From DASWVC01 sp036401335 (GTDB lineage Bacteria; Verrucomicrobiota; Verrucomicrobiia; Chthoniobacterales; JAFAMB01): a stretch of 13,310 nt of DNA. Below, piece after piece: positions 5,466 through 11,977 of the stretch. How positions within the stretch are numbered: position 1 is the first letter of the stretch; the number at the start of each line of letters is the position of its first letter. Made by a program: the position numbers and the translations under genes. Below the pieces are notes generated by a model. The model saw only the letters and a program-made list of their open reading frames with translations. It had not been told where the DNA came from and did not search any database. Location of the stretch: NCBI GenBank assembly GCA_036401335.1, contig DASWVC010000295.1:1-13310 (forward strand). Reading direction: 5' to 3'.

Positions 5466-6828
5466 CCTTCCCGAGGAGCTGCAACGTGTGTTGCCGCACG
5501 GAACCGTCTCGACGGCACCGGACCTTCTCGTCAGCCATGGGCAGGATAAATGGTTTGCCGCGGCTCAGCCGGATGCTGTGGTGCTGCCGGTCTCGAGTGC
5601 AGATGTGGCTGCGACGCTGCGTTTTGCCGGGGAACGGGGCATTCCTGTGACGGCCCGTGGGGCGGGGTACGGGTACGTCGGCGGTGCCGTGCCGGTACAA
5701 GGGGGCATCGTGGTGGCCCTGGGGAAACTTGATCGGATCAAAGAAATTCATCCGGAGGACGGGGTGGCGGTGGTCCAGCCGGGCGTGATCACCGGGGACT
5801 TGCAACGCGAGGTCCGCCTCCAGGGCCTTTTTTATCCCCCGGACCCGGCGAGCCTCAAACACAGTTCCATTGGCGGCAACATCGCCACAAACGCCGGCGG
5901 TCCACGTTGTTTGAAGTACGGCGTGACGCGTCACTACGTGCTTGGGCTGGAGGTAGCCCTGGCGAACGGAAGCTTGGTGCGGCTGGGGGGACGGACGCTG
6001 AAAAACAAGACGGGCTTCGACCTGGTGAGTTTGTTTGTCGGCTCGGAAGGAATGCTCGGCCTTGTCACCGAAGCCACGTTGCGGCTTCTGCCTTTGCCGC
6101 CCGCACGCGGTTCCTTGTCGGCAAGCTTTGTCGACATCGAAGCGGCGGCAGCGGCGGTGCAAAGCATTTTGGGCAGCGGTTTTCTGCCGTGCGCACTGGA
6201 AGTTGCGGATCATTTCACCCTGGAAGCGGCTCGCCGTCATTTAGGCGACGGGCTGGTGCCGGCTGGAGAAGCGCACCTGCTGGTCGAAGTCGACGGGCGG
6301 CACCTGTCCGTGCAATCCGAGGTGGAGGAACTGGCGGCTTTGATCCGGAATTTGGGGGCGTTGACGGTTGCCACGGCCTTCGGCGAAGACGCCTGCGAGC
6401 GTTTATGGGACTTGCGGCGGGGTTTTTCGGAATCGTTGAAGGCCACCGGATTGAAAAAATTGAACGAAGACGTGACGGTCCCGCGGGGGCGCCTGGTGGA
6501 CCTGATGCGTTTTGCGGGTGAGTTGCAGCGCCGCCACGGTTATCCGATCGCCTGTTTTGGCCATGCCGGCGACGGCAACATTCACGTCAACCTGATGGTC
6601 CCGCGGCCGGACGCCATGGGTGAATCGGCTCGCGTCGAGGCGGCTTTGGACGAGCTGTTTGCGCAGGTTATTGCCTGGGGTGGGGCTATCACCGGAGAGC
6701 ACGGCATCGGTCTGGCCAAGAAGCGCTGGTGGCCGCAGGCGGTGTCACCGGAAAACCTGGCATTGCATCAGACGGTCAAACAAGCTCTCGACCCGCTTGG
6801 TTTGCTGAACCCGGGCAAGTTCCTTTAG
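5449..6828 (+). CDS. glcD: FAD-linked 2-hydroxy acid oxidase, GlcD family (glycolate oxidase / D-lactate dehydrogenase)
   Basis: A 459-residue flavoprotein that oxidises a 2-hydroxy acid such as glycolate or D-lactate, passing electrons to the quinone pool or a partner subunit. The PCMH-type FAD-binding domain spans about 37-215: PDAVVLPVSSADV (41-53), ARGAGYGYVGGA (69-80), VVQPGVITGDLQ (108-119), GGNIATNAGGPRCLKYG (142-158), GSEGMLGLVTEATL (198-211). The C-terminal FAD-oxidase domain follows, with NEDVTVPRG (339-347), GHAGDGNIHVNL (371-382), ITGEHGIGLAKK (414-425) and the terminal NPGKF. Both histidine-containing active-site motifs are intact. Start ATG 5449 fits the family, but it lies in the right arm of an inverted-repeat element and has no nearby Shine-Dalgarno sequence. 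No glcE or glcF is next to it, which favours a single-subunit D-lactate or glycolate dehydrogenase; the substrate cannot be set from sequence. Confidence 0.92.
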   Translation: MALIQFLPEELQRVLPHGTVSTAPDLLVSHGQDKWFAAAQPDAVVLPVSSADVAATLRFAGERGIPVTARGAGYGYVGGAVPVQGGIVVALGKLDRIKEIHPEDGVAVVQPGVITGDLQREVRLQGLFYPPDPASLKHSSIGGNIATNAGGPRCLKYGVTRHYVLGLEVALANGSLVRLGGRTLKNKTGFDLVSLFVGSEGMLGLVTEATLRLLPLPPARGSLSASFVDIEAAAAAVQSILGSGFLPCALEVADHFTLEAARRHLGDGLVPAGEAHLLVEVDGRHLSVQSEVEELAALIRNLGALTVATAFGEDACERLWDLRRGFSESLKATGLKKLNEDVTVPRGRLVDLMRFAGELQRRHGYPIACFGHAGDGNIHVNLMVPRPDAMGESARVEAALDELFAQVIAWGGAITGEHGIGLAKKRWWPQAVSPENLALHQTVKQALDPLGLLNPGKFL

Positions 6829-6844
6829 AGCAGATGCCAAGAAG

Positions 6845-6960
6845 GCATCGGCGTAACGGGGAGAACCAAATGCCACAAACGGCAGATCCAGAGAAGAATT
6901 GCCAATCGTGACTCTGGAACCATTCGTGGCATTCTTCGGTTCTTTGATCTGTGGCGTTGC
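6845..6960 (-). repeat. Palindromic interspersed repeat, copy B
   Basis: The second copy of the element at 1094-1206, starting about 17 bases after the glcD stop. The core (6871-6933) begins TGCCACAAACGG and ends CCATTCGTGGCATT. An inner perfect pair CCAGAG (6888-6893) / CTCTGG (6912-6917) lies within it, so the core folds into a two-stage hairpin. The flanks match copy A only as reverse complement, whereas the core matches copy A in the same orientation. Strand is given by the flanks. It lies between the convergent glcD and exported-protein genes. Confidence 0.7.
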
Positions 6961-6972
6961 TGCCGCCCCTGG

Positions 6973-6988
6973 GCCCGCCAAAGCGGGC
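6973..6988. terminator. GC-rich tetraloop hairpin in a convergent gap
   Basis: GCCCGC (6973-6978), four-base loop CAAA, GCGGGC (6983-6988): a compact, very stable 6-bp stem. It lies 25 bases beyond the stop of the minus-strand gene ending at 7014 and 144 bases after glcD. No T-run is present on either strand, so it is a candidate U-tract-less or bidirectional terminator. Confidence 0.45.
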
Positions 6989-7013
6989 ATACCGGTTCCC
7001 CTTCTGTGGGTTC

Positions 7014-7595
7014 CTACCAGCTCAACCCAAACGGGTTGGATATCGGTGAGTCCTGCCGGGGCAATGGGCCCTGAAACTCCGTTTTCAGGTAATTCGGGGT
7101 CATAAAACTGTCGTTGGCCGGGTTTGGCAATTCGAGGCGGAAGGCGGGGATGGCATGCCACCATTTCTGGTCCCAGATCAGGTGCGAGTTTTGCTTGTCC
7201 AACCGTTTTTGGCGTTCACCCGCTTGCAGTTCGAGCGAATGCTTCGCGAGGTCGACGGTGGGTGTGGAAGGCACGAAATCGTTCTTGTAGTCGAACCGTG
7301 CCCCGCCCGTGGCCGTGACCGTGATGGCCGGGAGTTCGACCGGTGCGGCCGCGAGCTTGGAAAGCCTGGCCCGCTCGGGCGCACTCAGCTCCGAAAACCC
7401 AACCCGGACGCGGCCCGTGGAGTGGTCAATGACGGCCCCGTCCGGTTCCAGCCGCACGAGCTTGACGAAATGGTAAATTTTCCCGGAAAGCGTGGTCACG
7501 TCCTCCGCGGCGAGCCCGCCCGGGAGGAGGAGCAACGCGGCGAGCGCCATCCAGGCGGGTAAATGCCGCCTTGAAGGTAGCGGAGGTGTGTTCAT
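7014..7595 (-). CDS. Exported hypothetical protein
   Basis: A 193-residue protein. I chose ATG 7593-7595 because it opens a clear signal peptide: basic RRH at residues 9-11, hydrophobic core MALAALLLLPGGL (16-28), and LAA before a likely cleavage site at about 30/31. An open extension to 7646 would hide this signal. After cleavage comes a small beta-rich domain (about 32-75, DVTTLSGKIYHFVKLVRLEPDGAVI, VRVGFSELSAPERARL in two pieces). It resembles the short domain seen at the N terminus of many exported verrucomicrobial proteins; that resemblance is from memory. The remainder, with DKQNSHLIWDQKWWHAIPAFRL in two stretches and an NPFGLSW end, I do not recognise. There are no cysteines or enzyme motifs. 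The gene is convergent with glcD and divergent from xylB. Function unknown. Confidence 0.7.
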   Translation of the reverse strand: MNTPPLPSRRHLPAWMALAALLLLPGGLAAEDVTTLSGKIYHFVKLVRLEPDGAVIDHSTGRVRVGFSELSAPERARLSKLAAAPVELPAITVTATGGARFDYKNDFVPSTPTVDLAKHSLELQAGERQKRLDKQNSHLIWDQKWWHAIPAFRLELPNPANDSFMTPNYLKTEFQGPLPRQDSPISNPFGLSW

Positions 7596-7726
7596 AAAGA
7601 GCCTGAACTGCGCGTGGGCGGGCCAGATCCCTAGCATTTCCTCCAAACCCCGTGATCACACAAGGCAAATGCATCCAGTTGATTTCCCCCGGAGTCCGGC
7701 CAAGTTGGGCGGTATTGTCAGGGTTT

Positions 7727-7753
7727 GCCCCGCGGGAGTGAACTTCACGGGGC
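7727..7753. promoter_or_regulatory. Nested palindromes upstream of xylB
   Basis: GCCCCG (7727-7732) pairs with CGGGGC (7748-7753), and inside lies the odd palindrome GTGAACTTCAC (7738-7748). The site is 27 bases before the xylulokinase start codon, where a repressor operator or leader hairpin would be expected. The regulator is not identified and no xylR-like gene is in the window. Confidence 0.4.
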
Positions 7754-7780
7754 GCAAAGCCACGTGTAAACTGCCGCTTT

Positions 7781-9271
7781 ATGTCCTACCTTTTGGGAAT
7801 CGACCTTGGCACTTCGAGCGTGAAAGTCGTTGTGGTGACAACGGCTGGAAAGGTTGTTGGCCTGGGAAACGCCGAGTACCCGATCCAAACCCCCGCTCCG
7901 GGAGCGGCCGAGCAGGATCCCGACACATGGTGGGACGCCACCGTCTCGGCGGTTCGGACGGCATTGGCCGCGGCCAGACCGGAGGAAATCATCGGCATCG
8001 GCTTTTCCGGGCAGATGCACGGTACGGTACTTCTGGACGGAGGGCACAAGCCGCTCCGGCCGGCCATTATCTGGGCCGATCAGCGCAGTGCCGAGGTTCT
8101 CGATGCGATTGAGCAGAAGGTCGGACACGCCGCGTTGACCACGACGTGCGGCACTGCGCCGGCGGCCGGTTTTCAGGTGGCCACCCTGGTTTGGTTGCAA
8201 CGGCACGAGCCTGCCGTGCTGGCGCGGACCGACGTTGTCATCCTGCCCAAAGATTACGTCCGTTTGCGGATGACCGGAGAAATCTGCACGGACGAAAGCG
8301 ACGCCTCGGCAACCGGCCTGTTCGACGTTCGCGGCCGCCGGTGGCCGAAGGCGGTCGTGGAGCAGCTTGGGCTGGATCCGGCCATACTGCCACGGGTAGC
8401 AAAATCCAGCGAAGTCGCAGGCGAGCTTCAGCCGGAGGCAGCGGCTGCGTTTGGGCTGCCGGCGGGCATTCCGGTCGTGGTGGGCTCTGCCGATCAGCCT
8501 GCCCAGGCCGTCGGAAACGGGTTGTTTGAACCGGGCCTTGGCTCCGTGACCCTTGGCACCGGTGGCCAGGTGTTTGTGCCGCTGACTGTGCCGACGATCG
8601 ACCCGCAGTTACGGCTTCATACCTTTTGCCACGCCCATCCCGAGCGGTGGTACCTCTTGGGTGCGATGCTTGCAGCCGGCATGGCCCTCCGCTGGTTCAG
8701 GCATTGGACCGGCAATCTGAGTTATGCTGACCTCGACCGCCTGGCCGGGGCGGTGGAGCCCGGAAGCGAGGGTTTAAGGTTTCTGCCCTACCTGGTGGGT
8801 GAGCGGTCGCCTTTGATGGACGCGAAGGCCAAGGGCGGCTTTATCGGCCTGACTTTGCGCCATGACCTCGGTCACATGACCCGGGCCGTTCTGGAGGGCA
8901 TCGCGTTCAGCCTCCGGCACATTGTAGAAGTCATGGACGAGGCCGGTGCGCGCCCCGAGCGGTTCATTGCCTCAGGCAATGGCTTGGGCAGCCCGATCTG
9001 GCGGCAAATGTTGGCCGATGTGCTGAACCGGCCTCTGTACCGTTCTCAGGATCCCCATGCGGCCGAGCGTGCCGGGGTTGGAGCGGCGCTCCTGGCCGGG
9101 CTGGGGACAAAGGTCTATGCCGACTTTGCGGAAGTGCAGCGCCTGGCGCCTGCACTGACCGAAGAGACCCGGCCTGATCCGGGCCGGGCGGAACGGTATA
9201 ACGACGCGTACCGTGATTTCCGTGAGCTCTACCCGCGGCTCAAGCCTTACTTTCAACAAAGCACAGCTTGA
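7781..9271 (+). CDS. xylB: Xylulokinase
   Basis: A 496-residue FGGY-family carbohydrate kinase that phosphorylates D-xylulose to D-xylulose 5-phosphate, feeding the pentose phosphate pathway. Seen: N-terminal phosphate loop LGIDLGTSSVKVVVV (5-19), GFSGQMHGTVLLD (74-86), the xylulokinase-type substrate motif with M79-H80, and WADQRS (98-103). LPKDYVRLRMTG (155-166) and TDESDASATGLFD (170-182) follow. The catalytic aspartate is D238 in VVVGSADQPAQAVGNG (232-247), then LGTGGQVF (258-265) begins the second domain. GNGLGSPIWRQMLADVL in the C-terminal part is the ATP-side motif. Length and motif order are normal. Start ATG 7781 fits. No xylA or xylose transporter is in the window; the next gene, rimJ-like, begins 3 bases after the stop and is probably co-transcribed. 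Other FGGY substrates are less likely given the SGQMHG motif. Confidence 0.95.
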   Translation: MSYLLGIDLGTSSVKVVVVTTAGKVVGLGNAEYPIQTPAPGAAEQDPDTWWDATVSAVRTALAAARPEEIIGIGFSGQMHGTVLLDGGHKPLRPAIIWADQRSAEVLDAIEQKVGHAALTTTCGTAPAAGFQVATLVWLQRHEPAVLARTDVVILPKDYVRLRMTGEICTDESDASATGLFDVRGRRWPKAVVEQLGLDPAILPRVAKSSEVAGELQPEAAAAFGLPAGIPVVVGSADQPAQAVGNGLFEPGLGSVTLGTGGQVFVPLTVPTIDPQLRLHTFCHAHPERWYLLGAMLAAGMALRWFRHWTGNLSYADLDRLAGAVEPGSEGLRFLPYLVGERSPLMDAKAKGGFIGLTLRHDLGHMTRAVLEGIAFSLRHIVEVMDEAGARPERFIASGNGLGSPIWRQMLADVLNRPLYRSQDPHAAERAGVGAALLAGLGTKVYADFAEVQRLAPALTEETRPDPGRAERYNDAYRDFRELYPRLKPYFQQSTA

Positions 9272-9274
9272 AGC

Positions 9275-9844
9275 ATGACCCAACCCTTACCCCGGATTGA
9301 AACCCCTCGCTTCACGGTACGCCTGGCGGAGGCCGGCGAGGAGCGGGCCGTCGTCGATTATTACCTCCGCAACCGCAACCACCTGGAACCCCTGGAGCCG
9401 CAGCGGGGGCCGCACTTTTACGACGAGGACGCATGGGCTGCGCGTCTGCCGGTGTTCATCGACAATTTTCGGTGCGGCTATTCGATGAACGTGTTTCTTT
9501 TTCCACGGCAGGAAACCAGAAAGATCGTTGGCGCGATCGGGTTCAGCAACTTCGTGCGGGGCGCGTTTCAGGCGTGCTACCTTGGCTACAGCCTGGACCA
9601 GGCGTATGAAGGGCAGGGTTGCATGCGGGAGGCGTTGGAAGGGGCAATTCCCTACGTGTTTAACGAACTGCGTTTACACCGCATCATGGCCAGTTACATG
9701 CCCCGAAACCAGCGGAGCGGCGGGCTGCTTCGCCGGCTTGGATTTGAGGTGGAAGGCTACGCGCGTGCTTACCTGCAGATCAACGGTCTCTGGGAAGACC
9801 ACATCCTCACCAGCCTGACTAACCGGGACCTGCCGGCGAGCTAG
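9275..9844 (+). CDS. rimJ: GNAT N-acetyltransferase, RimJ-like
   Basis: A 189-residue GNAT-fold acetyltransferase close to E. coli RimJ, which acetylates the N-terminal alanine of ribosomal protein S5. Seen: IETPRFTVRLAEAGE (8-22), the RimJ-like DYYLRNRNHLEPLEPQR (28-44), IVGAIGFSNFVRGAFQACYLGYSL (84-107), acetyl-CoA loop YEGQGCMREAL (111-121), HRIMASYMPRNQRSGGLLRRLGFEVEGYARAYL (135-167, in parts) and WEDHILTSL (173-181). These blocks are shared with RimJ/RimL along the whole length, with RimJ the better fit. ATG 9275 is three bases after the xylB stop, so translation is probably coupled, though no functional link between sugar phosphorylation and protein acetylation is known. The protein substrate here is inferred from homology only. 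Confidence 0.88.
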   Translation: MTQPLPRIETPRFTVRLAEAGEERAVVDYYLRNRNHLEPLEPQRGPHFYDEDAWAARLPVFIDNFRCGYSMNVFLFPRQETRKIVGAIGFSNFVRGAFQACYLGYSLDQAYEGQGCMREALEGAIPYVFNELRLHRIMASYMPRNQRSGGLLRRLGFEVEGYARAYLQINGLWEDHILTSLTNRDLPAS

Positions 9845-9853
9845 GACAAGCCA

Positions 9854-10318
9854 TCAAGTGCAGTTTTCCTGATCCCGGTATTGCTCAAGCAACTTGGCTA
9901 GGCTGCCGACGCCGGCTTCTGGGTGGGCGTCCGGGGACGGGCGTAACGCGTATTGGCGCATTTGTGCGGCAACACTGTCCGGACGGTCCAGCCGCCGTTT
10001 CTGCCGGCGAATTGCCTCGGCCTTAAGGTCGTGCCGGGTTTTCTTCAGCCGACGGGCTTCCAACTCTTCGACGAGGGTCCGTCGAGCCAGGAAGCGGTTT
10101 AATCCCTGGCTTCGTTCTTGGCAAAAACGGATGCGAATGCCGGAAGGACGGTGGCACAGGACCACCCCTCCACCTTTCAAAAGGGTCTCCTCTATCTCTC
10201 TTTCCTCGCAGCCGAGCGCGCTCATGCGCAGCAGGAGCGCGGCGGCCTTTTTCTCTGAAACCGGAAACGAAGGCACCCGGAAATTAACCACGGCTGGCGG
10301 ATGCACAACAGCCAACAC
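9854..10318 (-). CDS. Class I release-factor-like protein lacking the GGQ loop
   Basis: A 154-residue protein with the RF-1 peptidyl-hydrolase fold of the ArfB / mitochondrial MTRFR type, which normally releases peptides from stalled ribosomes. Recognised from MSALGCEEREIEETL (32-46), then HRPSGIRIRFCQERSQGLNRFLARR (56-80, in parts), where relatives have HxPTGI-x-V-x-CQxERSQ-x2-NR, followed by a long basic helix (about 84-125, RRQKRRLDR). Between the first helix and HRPSG relatives carry about 16 residues including GSGxGGQxxNK. Here only LKGG (47-50) bridges to GVVLCH, so the catalytic GGQ and the NK that follow are absent with no frameshift visible. The start is GTG 10318, with possible later GTG starts at residue 10 or 15; no good Shine-Dalgarno sequence. 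It is convergent with rimJ (9-base gap) and divergent from the 505-residue gene (55 bases). Peptide release by the usual mechanism is not expected. Confidence 0.7.
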   Translation of the reverse strand: MLAVVHPPAVVNFRVPSFPVSEKKAAALLLRMSALGCEEREIEETLLKGGGVVLCHRPSGIRIRFCQERSQGLNRFLARRTLVEELEARRLKKTRHDLKAEAIRRQKRRLDRPDSVAAQMRQYALRPSPDAHPEAGVGSLAKLLEQYRDQENCT

Positions 10319-10373
10319 TCATTCGACGGTTTCTGCTATCCTCGAGCCGGTTCCTGGTTAAATTCCTGCCGTC

Positions 10374-11891
10374 ATGTCTTCCGAACTTCTCACGACCAAT
10401 CGCAAGGCACTCATCGTCAACCTGGATGAGGCCAAATACGGCACCTTTGCCGAGATCGGTGCCGGGCAGGAAGTAGCGCGCTGTTTTTTCCAGGCAGGCG
10501 GTGCAGCGGGTACGGTCGCCAAATCGATTTCGGCTTACGACATGAAGTTCAGCGACGCAATTTACGGGAAAAGTGCGCGCTACGTGTCGCGTGAACGGCT
10601 GAACCTTATGCTTGACCACGAGTACGCCCTCCTGATTGAGCGATTGAAGGACGTGCGCGGCGACCGCTCTACGTTTTTTGTCTTTGCGAACACCGTCGCG
10701 GCCCGGAATTTCAAAGGCACAAACGAGTGCCACGGCTGGCTGGGCATCCGCTTTCAGGATGTGCCCAACGCGGAGCCGAGCGAGATCATCCTGCACGTGC
10801 GGATGTGGGACAAAGAAAACCTTCTGCAGCAACAAGCGCTCGGCATCATTGGCGTAAACCTCATCTACGGCGCCTTCTTCTTCTTGAATGACCAGGAAAA
10901 ATTCATCCAATCGCTGGCCGACAATCTTACGGTCGACCGCATTGAGGTGGATATGATCAACTTTGCCGGACCGCGGTTCGCTGACGTTGATAACCGCATC
11001 ATGAGCTTGAAACTGGTTCAATTTGGCTTGACCAACGCCGTGATGTTCAGCCCGCAGGGAGAGGTCCTGCAGCCATCGGAGGTGCTTTATAAAAAAGCGA
11101 TTCTTTTGGAGCGCGGCAGCTTTCGGCCGGCTACCCTCGTCAACCAGGACATGCTCCAATGCGCGCTGAGCCAGTTTTTGCAGGAACCGGTTTTGCAGGG
11201 AGTCGATGTCGTTGTCCTGATGGAAATCACGATGCACAACCTGCTGGCTTCAGGAAACCTGGATCTTAGCGATTTTTTAGCTCGGGTCGACACCATCGGT
11301 GCCATGGGGACCAACGTGCTTATTTCCAATTACCTCGAATTCTATCGGCTGACCTCTTATTTCCGGCGCTACACCAAGCAGTTGATCGGCGTGGCCATGG
11401 GCATCAACAACCTGCTCGAGGTTTTCAATGAACGGTATTATGAAAACCTCGATGGCGGCATCCTGGAATCGTTTGGCCGTTTGTTTAAAAACGCAACCAA
11501 ACTGTACATTTACCCGATGCGGAAAGGTGCGTTCGACCGTTACTGCCAGCATCCCAGCGGCGAGGTCCTTGCGCCGCCGGCGGCTGCTTCGGTCGCTGGA
11601 TCCGCGGGTAATCTGGCCAATGAAGTGATGATCAACGCCAACAACCTGCAGGTGGACCTTCATTTGCGGAACCTCTATGCGCACCTGCTGGAGAACCATT
11701 ACCTGGAAGCGCTGGTAGGTTTCAGCCCGAGCATCATGGACATTTTCTCGCGGGACATCCTGGCCAAGATTCAACGGGGAGACAATGGCTGGGAAAAGAT
11801 GGTGCCGGCAAAAGTTGCGGAACTGATCAAGCAGCGGCACCTGTTCGGTTATCATGAGGTGGCGAACGTGGAGCTTACGCCGGTATCGTGA
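10374..11891 (+). CDS. Conserved protein of unknown function (505 residues)
   Basis: I recognise this as a member of a widely conserved but uncharacterised family, sometimes labelled in databases with unrelated names such as TonB-dependent receptor or nicotinate-nucleotide adenylyltransferase. Nothing in the sequence supports those names. There is no signal peptide or membrane segment, and no Rossmann, P-loop or HxGH motif. Conserved-looking blocks are NRKALIVNLDEAKYGTFAEIGAGQEVARCFFQ (9-40, in parts), ISAYDMKFSDAIYGK (52-66), RYVSRERL (69-76), FFVFANTVAARNFKGTNECHGWLGIRFQ (101-128, in parts), LGIIGVNLIYGAFF (156-169), DRIEVDMINFAGPRF (188-202) and a late MHNLLASGNLDLSDFLARVD (287-306, in parts). 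GTNECHGW holds a Cys-His pair that could be catalytic or metal-binding. The C-terminal 100 residues look helical. ATG 10374 is the natural start. Cytoplasmic; function unknown. Confidence 0.8.
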   Translation: MSSELLTTNRKALIVNLDEAKYGTFAEIGAGQEVARCFFQAGGAAGTVAKSISAYDMKFSDAIYGKSARYVSRERLNLMLDHEYALLIERLKDVRGDRSTFFVFANTVAARNFKGTNECHGWLGIRFQDVPNAEPSEIILHVRMWDKENLLQQQALGIIGVNLIYGAFFFLNDQEKFIQSLADNLTVDRIEVDMINFAGPRFADVDNRIMSLKLVQFGLTNAVMFSPQGEVLQPSEVLYKKAILLERGSFRPATLVNQDMLQCALSQFLQEPVLQGVDVVVLMEITMHNLLASGNLDLSDFLARVDTIGAMGTNVLISNYLEFYRLTSYFRRYTKQLIGVAMGINNLLEVFNERYYENLDGGILESFGRLFKNATKLYIYPMRKGAFDRYCQHPSGEVLAPPAAASVAGSAGNLANEVMINANNLQVDLHLRNLYAHLLENHYLEALVGFSPSIMDIFSRDILAKIQRGDNGWEKMVPAKVAELIKQRHLFGYHEVANVELTPVS

Positions 11892-11921
11892 AGGAAGGGT
11901 TGATTGGCGCTCACCGTTTTT

Positions 11922-11952
11922 AAAGGAGTTCACCTTCATGTTCAGCGGCTGA
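11922..11952 (+). promoter_or_regulatory. RNase III leader with strong ribosome-binding site and five-codon minigene
   Basis: AAAGGAG (11922-11928) is followed nine bases later by ATG 11938 and a reading frame of only four residues, MFSG, ending at TGA 11950-11952. It is the best Shine-Dalgarno match on the plus strand of the window, yet it serves no long gene. The RNase III start lies 25 bases after the minigene stop and has no ribosome-binding site of its own. AAGG (11923-11926) can pair with CCTT (11933-11936) in a small hairpin that would mask the site. It may be a translational-coupling leader or chance. Confidence 0.4.
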
Positions 11953-11977
11953 TCTTGAACCGACCTGTGGTTAAGCG

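Noticed and set aside
5311..6240. Long open frame of 309 codons on the minus strand over the start of glcD
   Set aside because: It is antisense to a gene with clear FAD-binding motifs, has an Arg/His/Gln-rich composition typical of shadow frames in GC-rich DNA, and shows no domain.
10284..11237. Open frame of 317 codons on the minus strand over the 505-residue gene
   Set aside because: Antisense shadow of a frame with protein-like, conserved-looking blocks; it also overlaps the release-factor-like gene start and has no recognisable motif.
10374..11891. Nicotinate-nucleotide adenylyltransferase or TonB receptor label for the 505-residue protein
   Set aside because: No HxGH nucleotidyltransferase motif, no signal peptide, plug or beta-barrel pattern.
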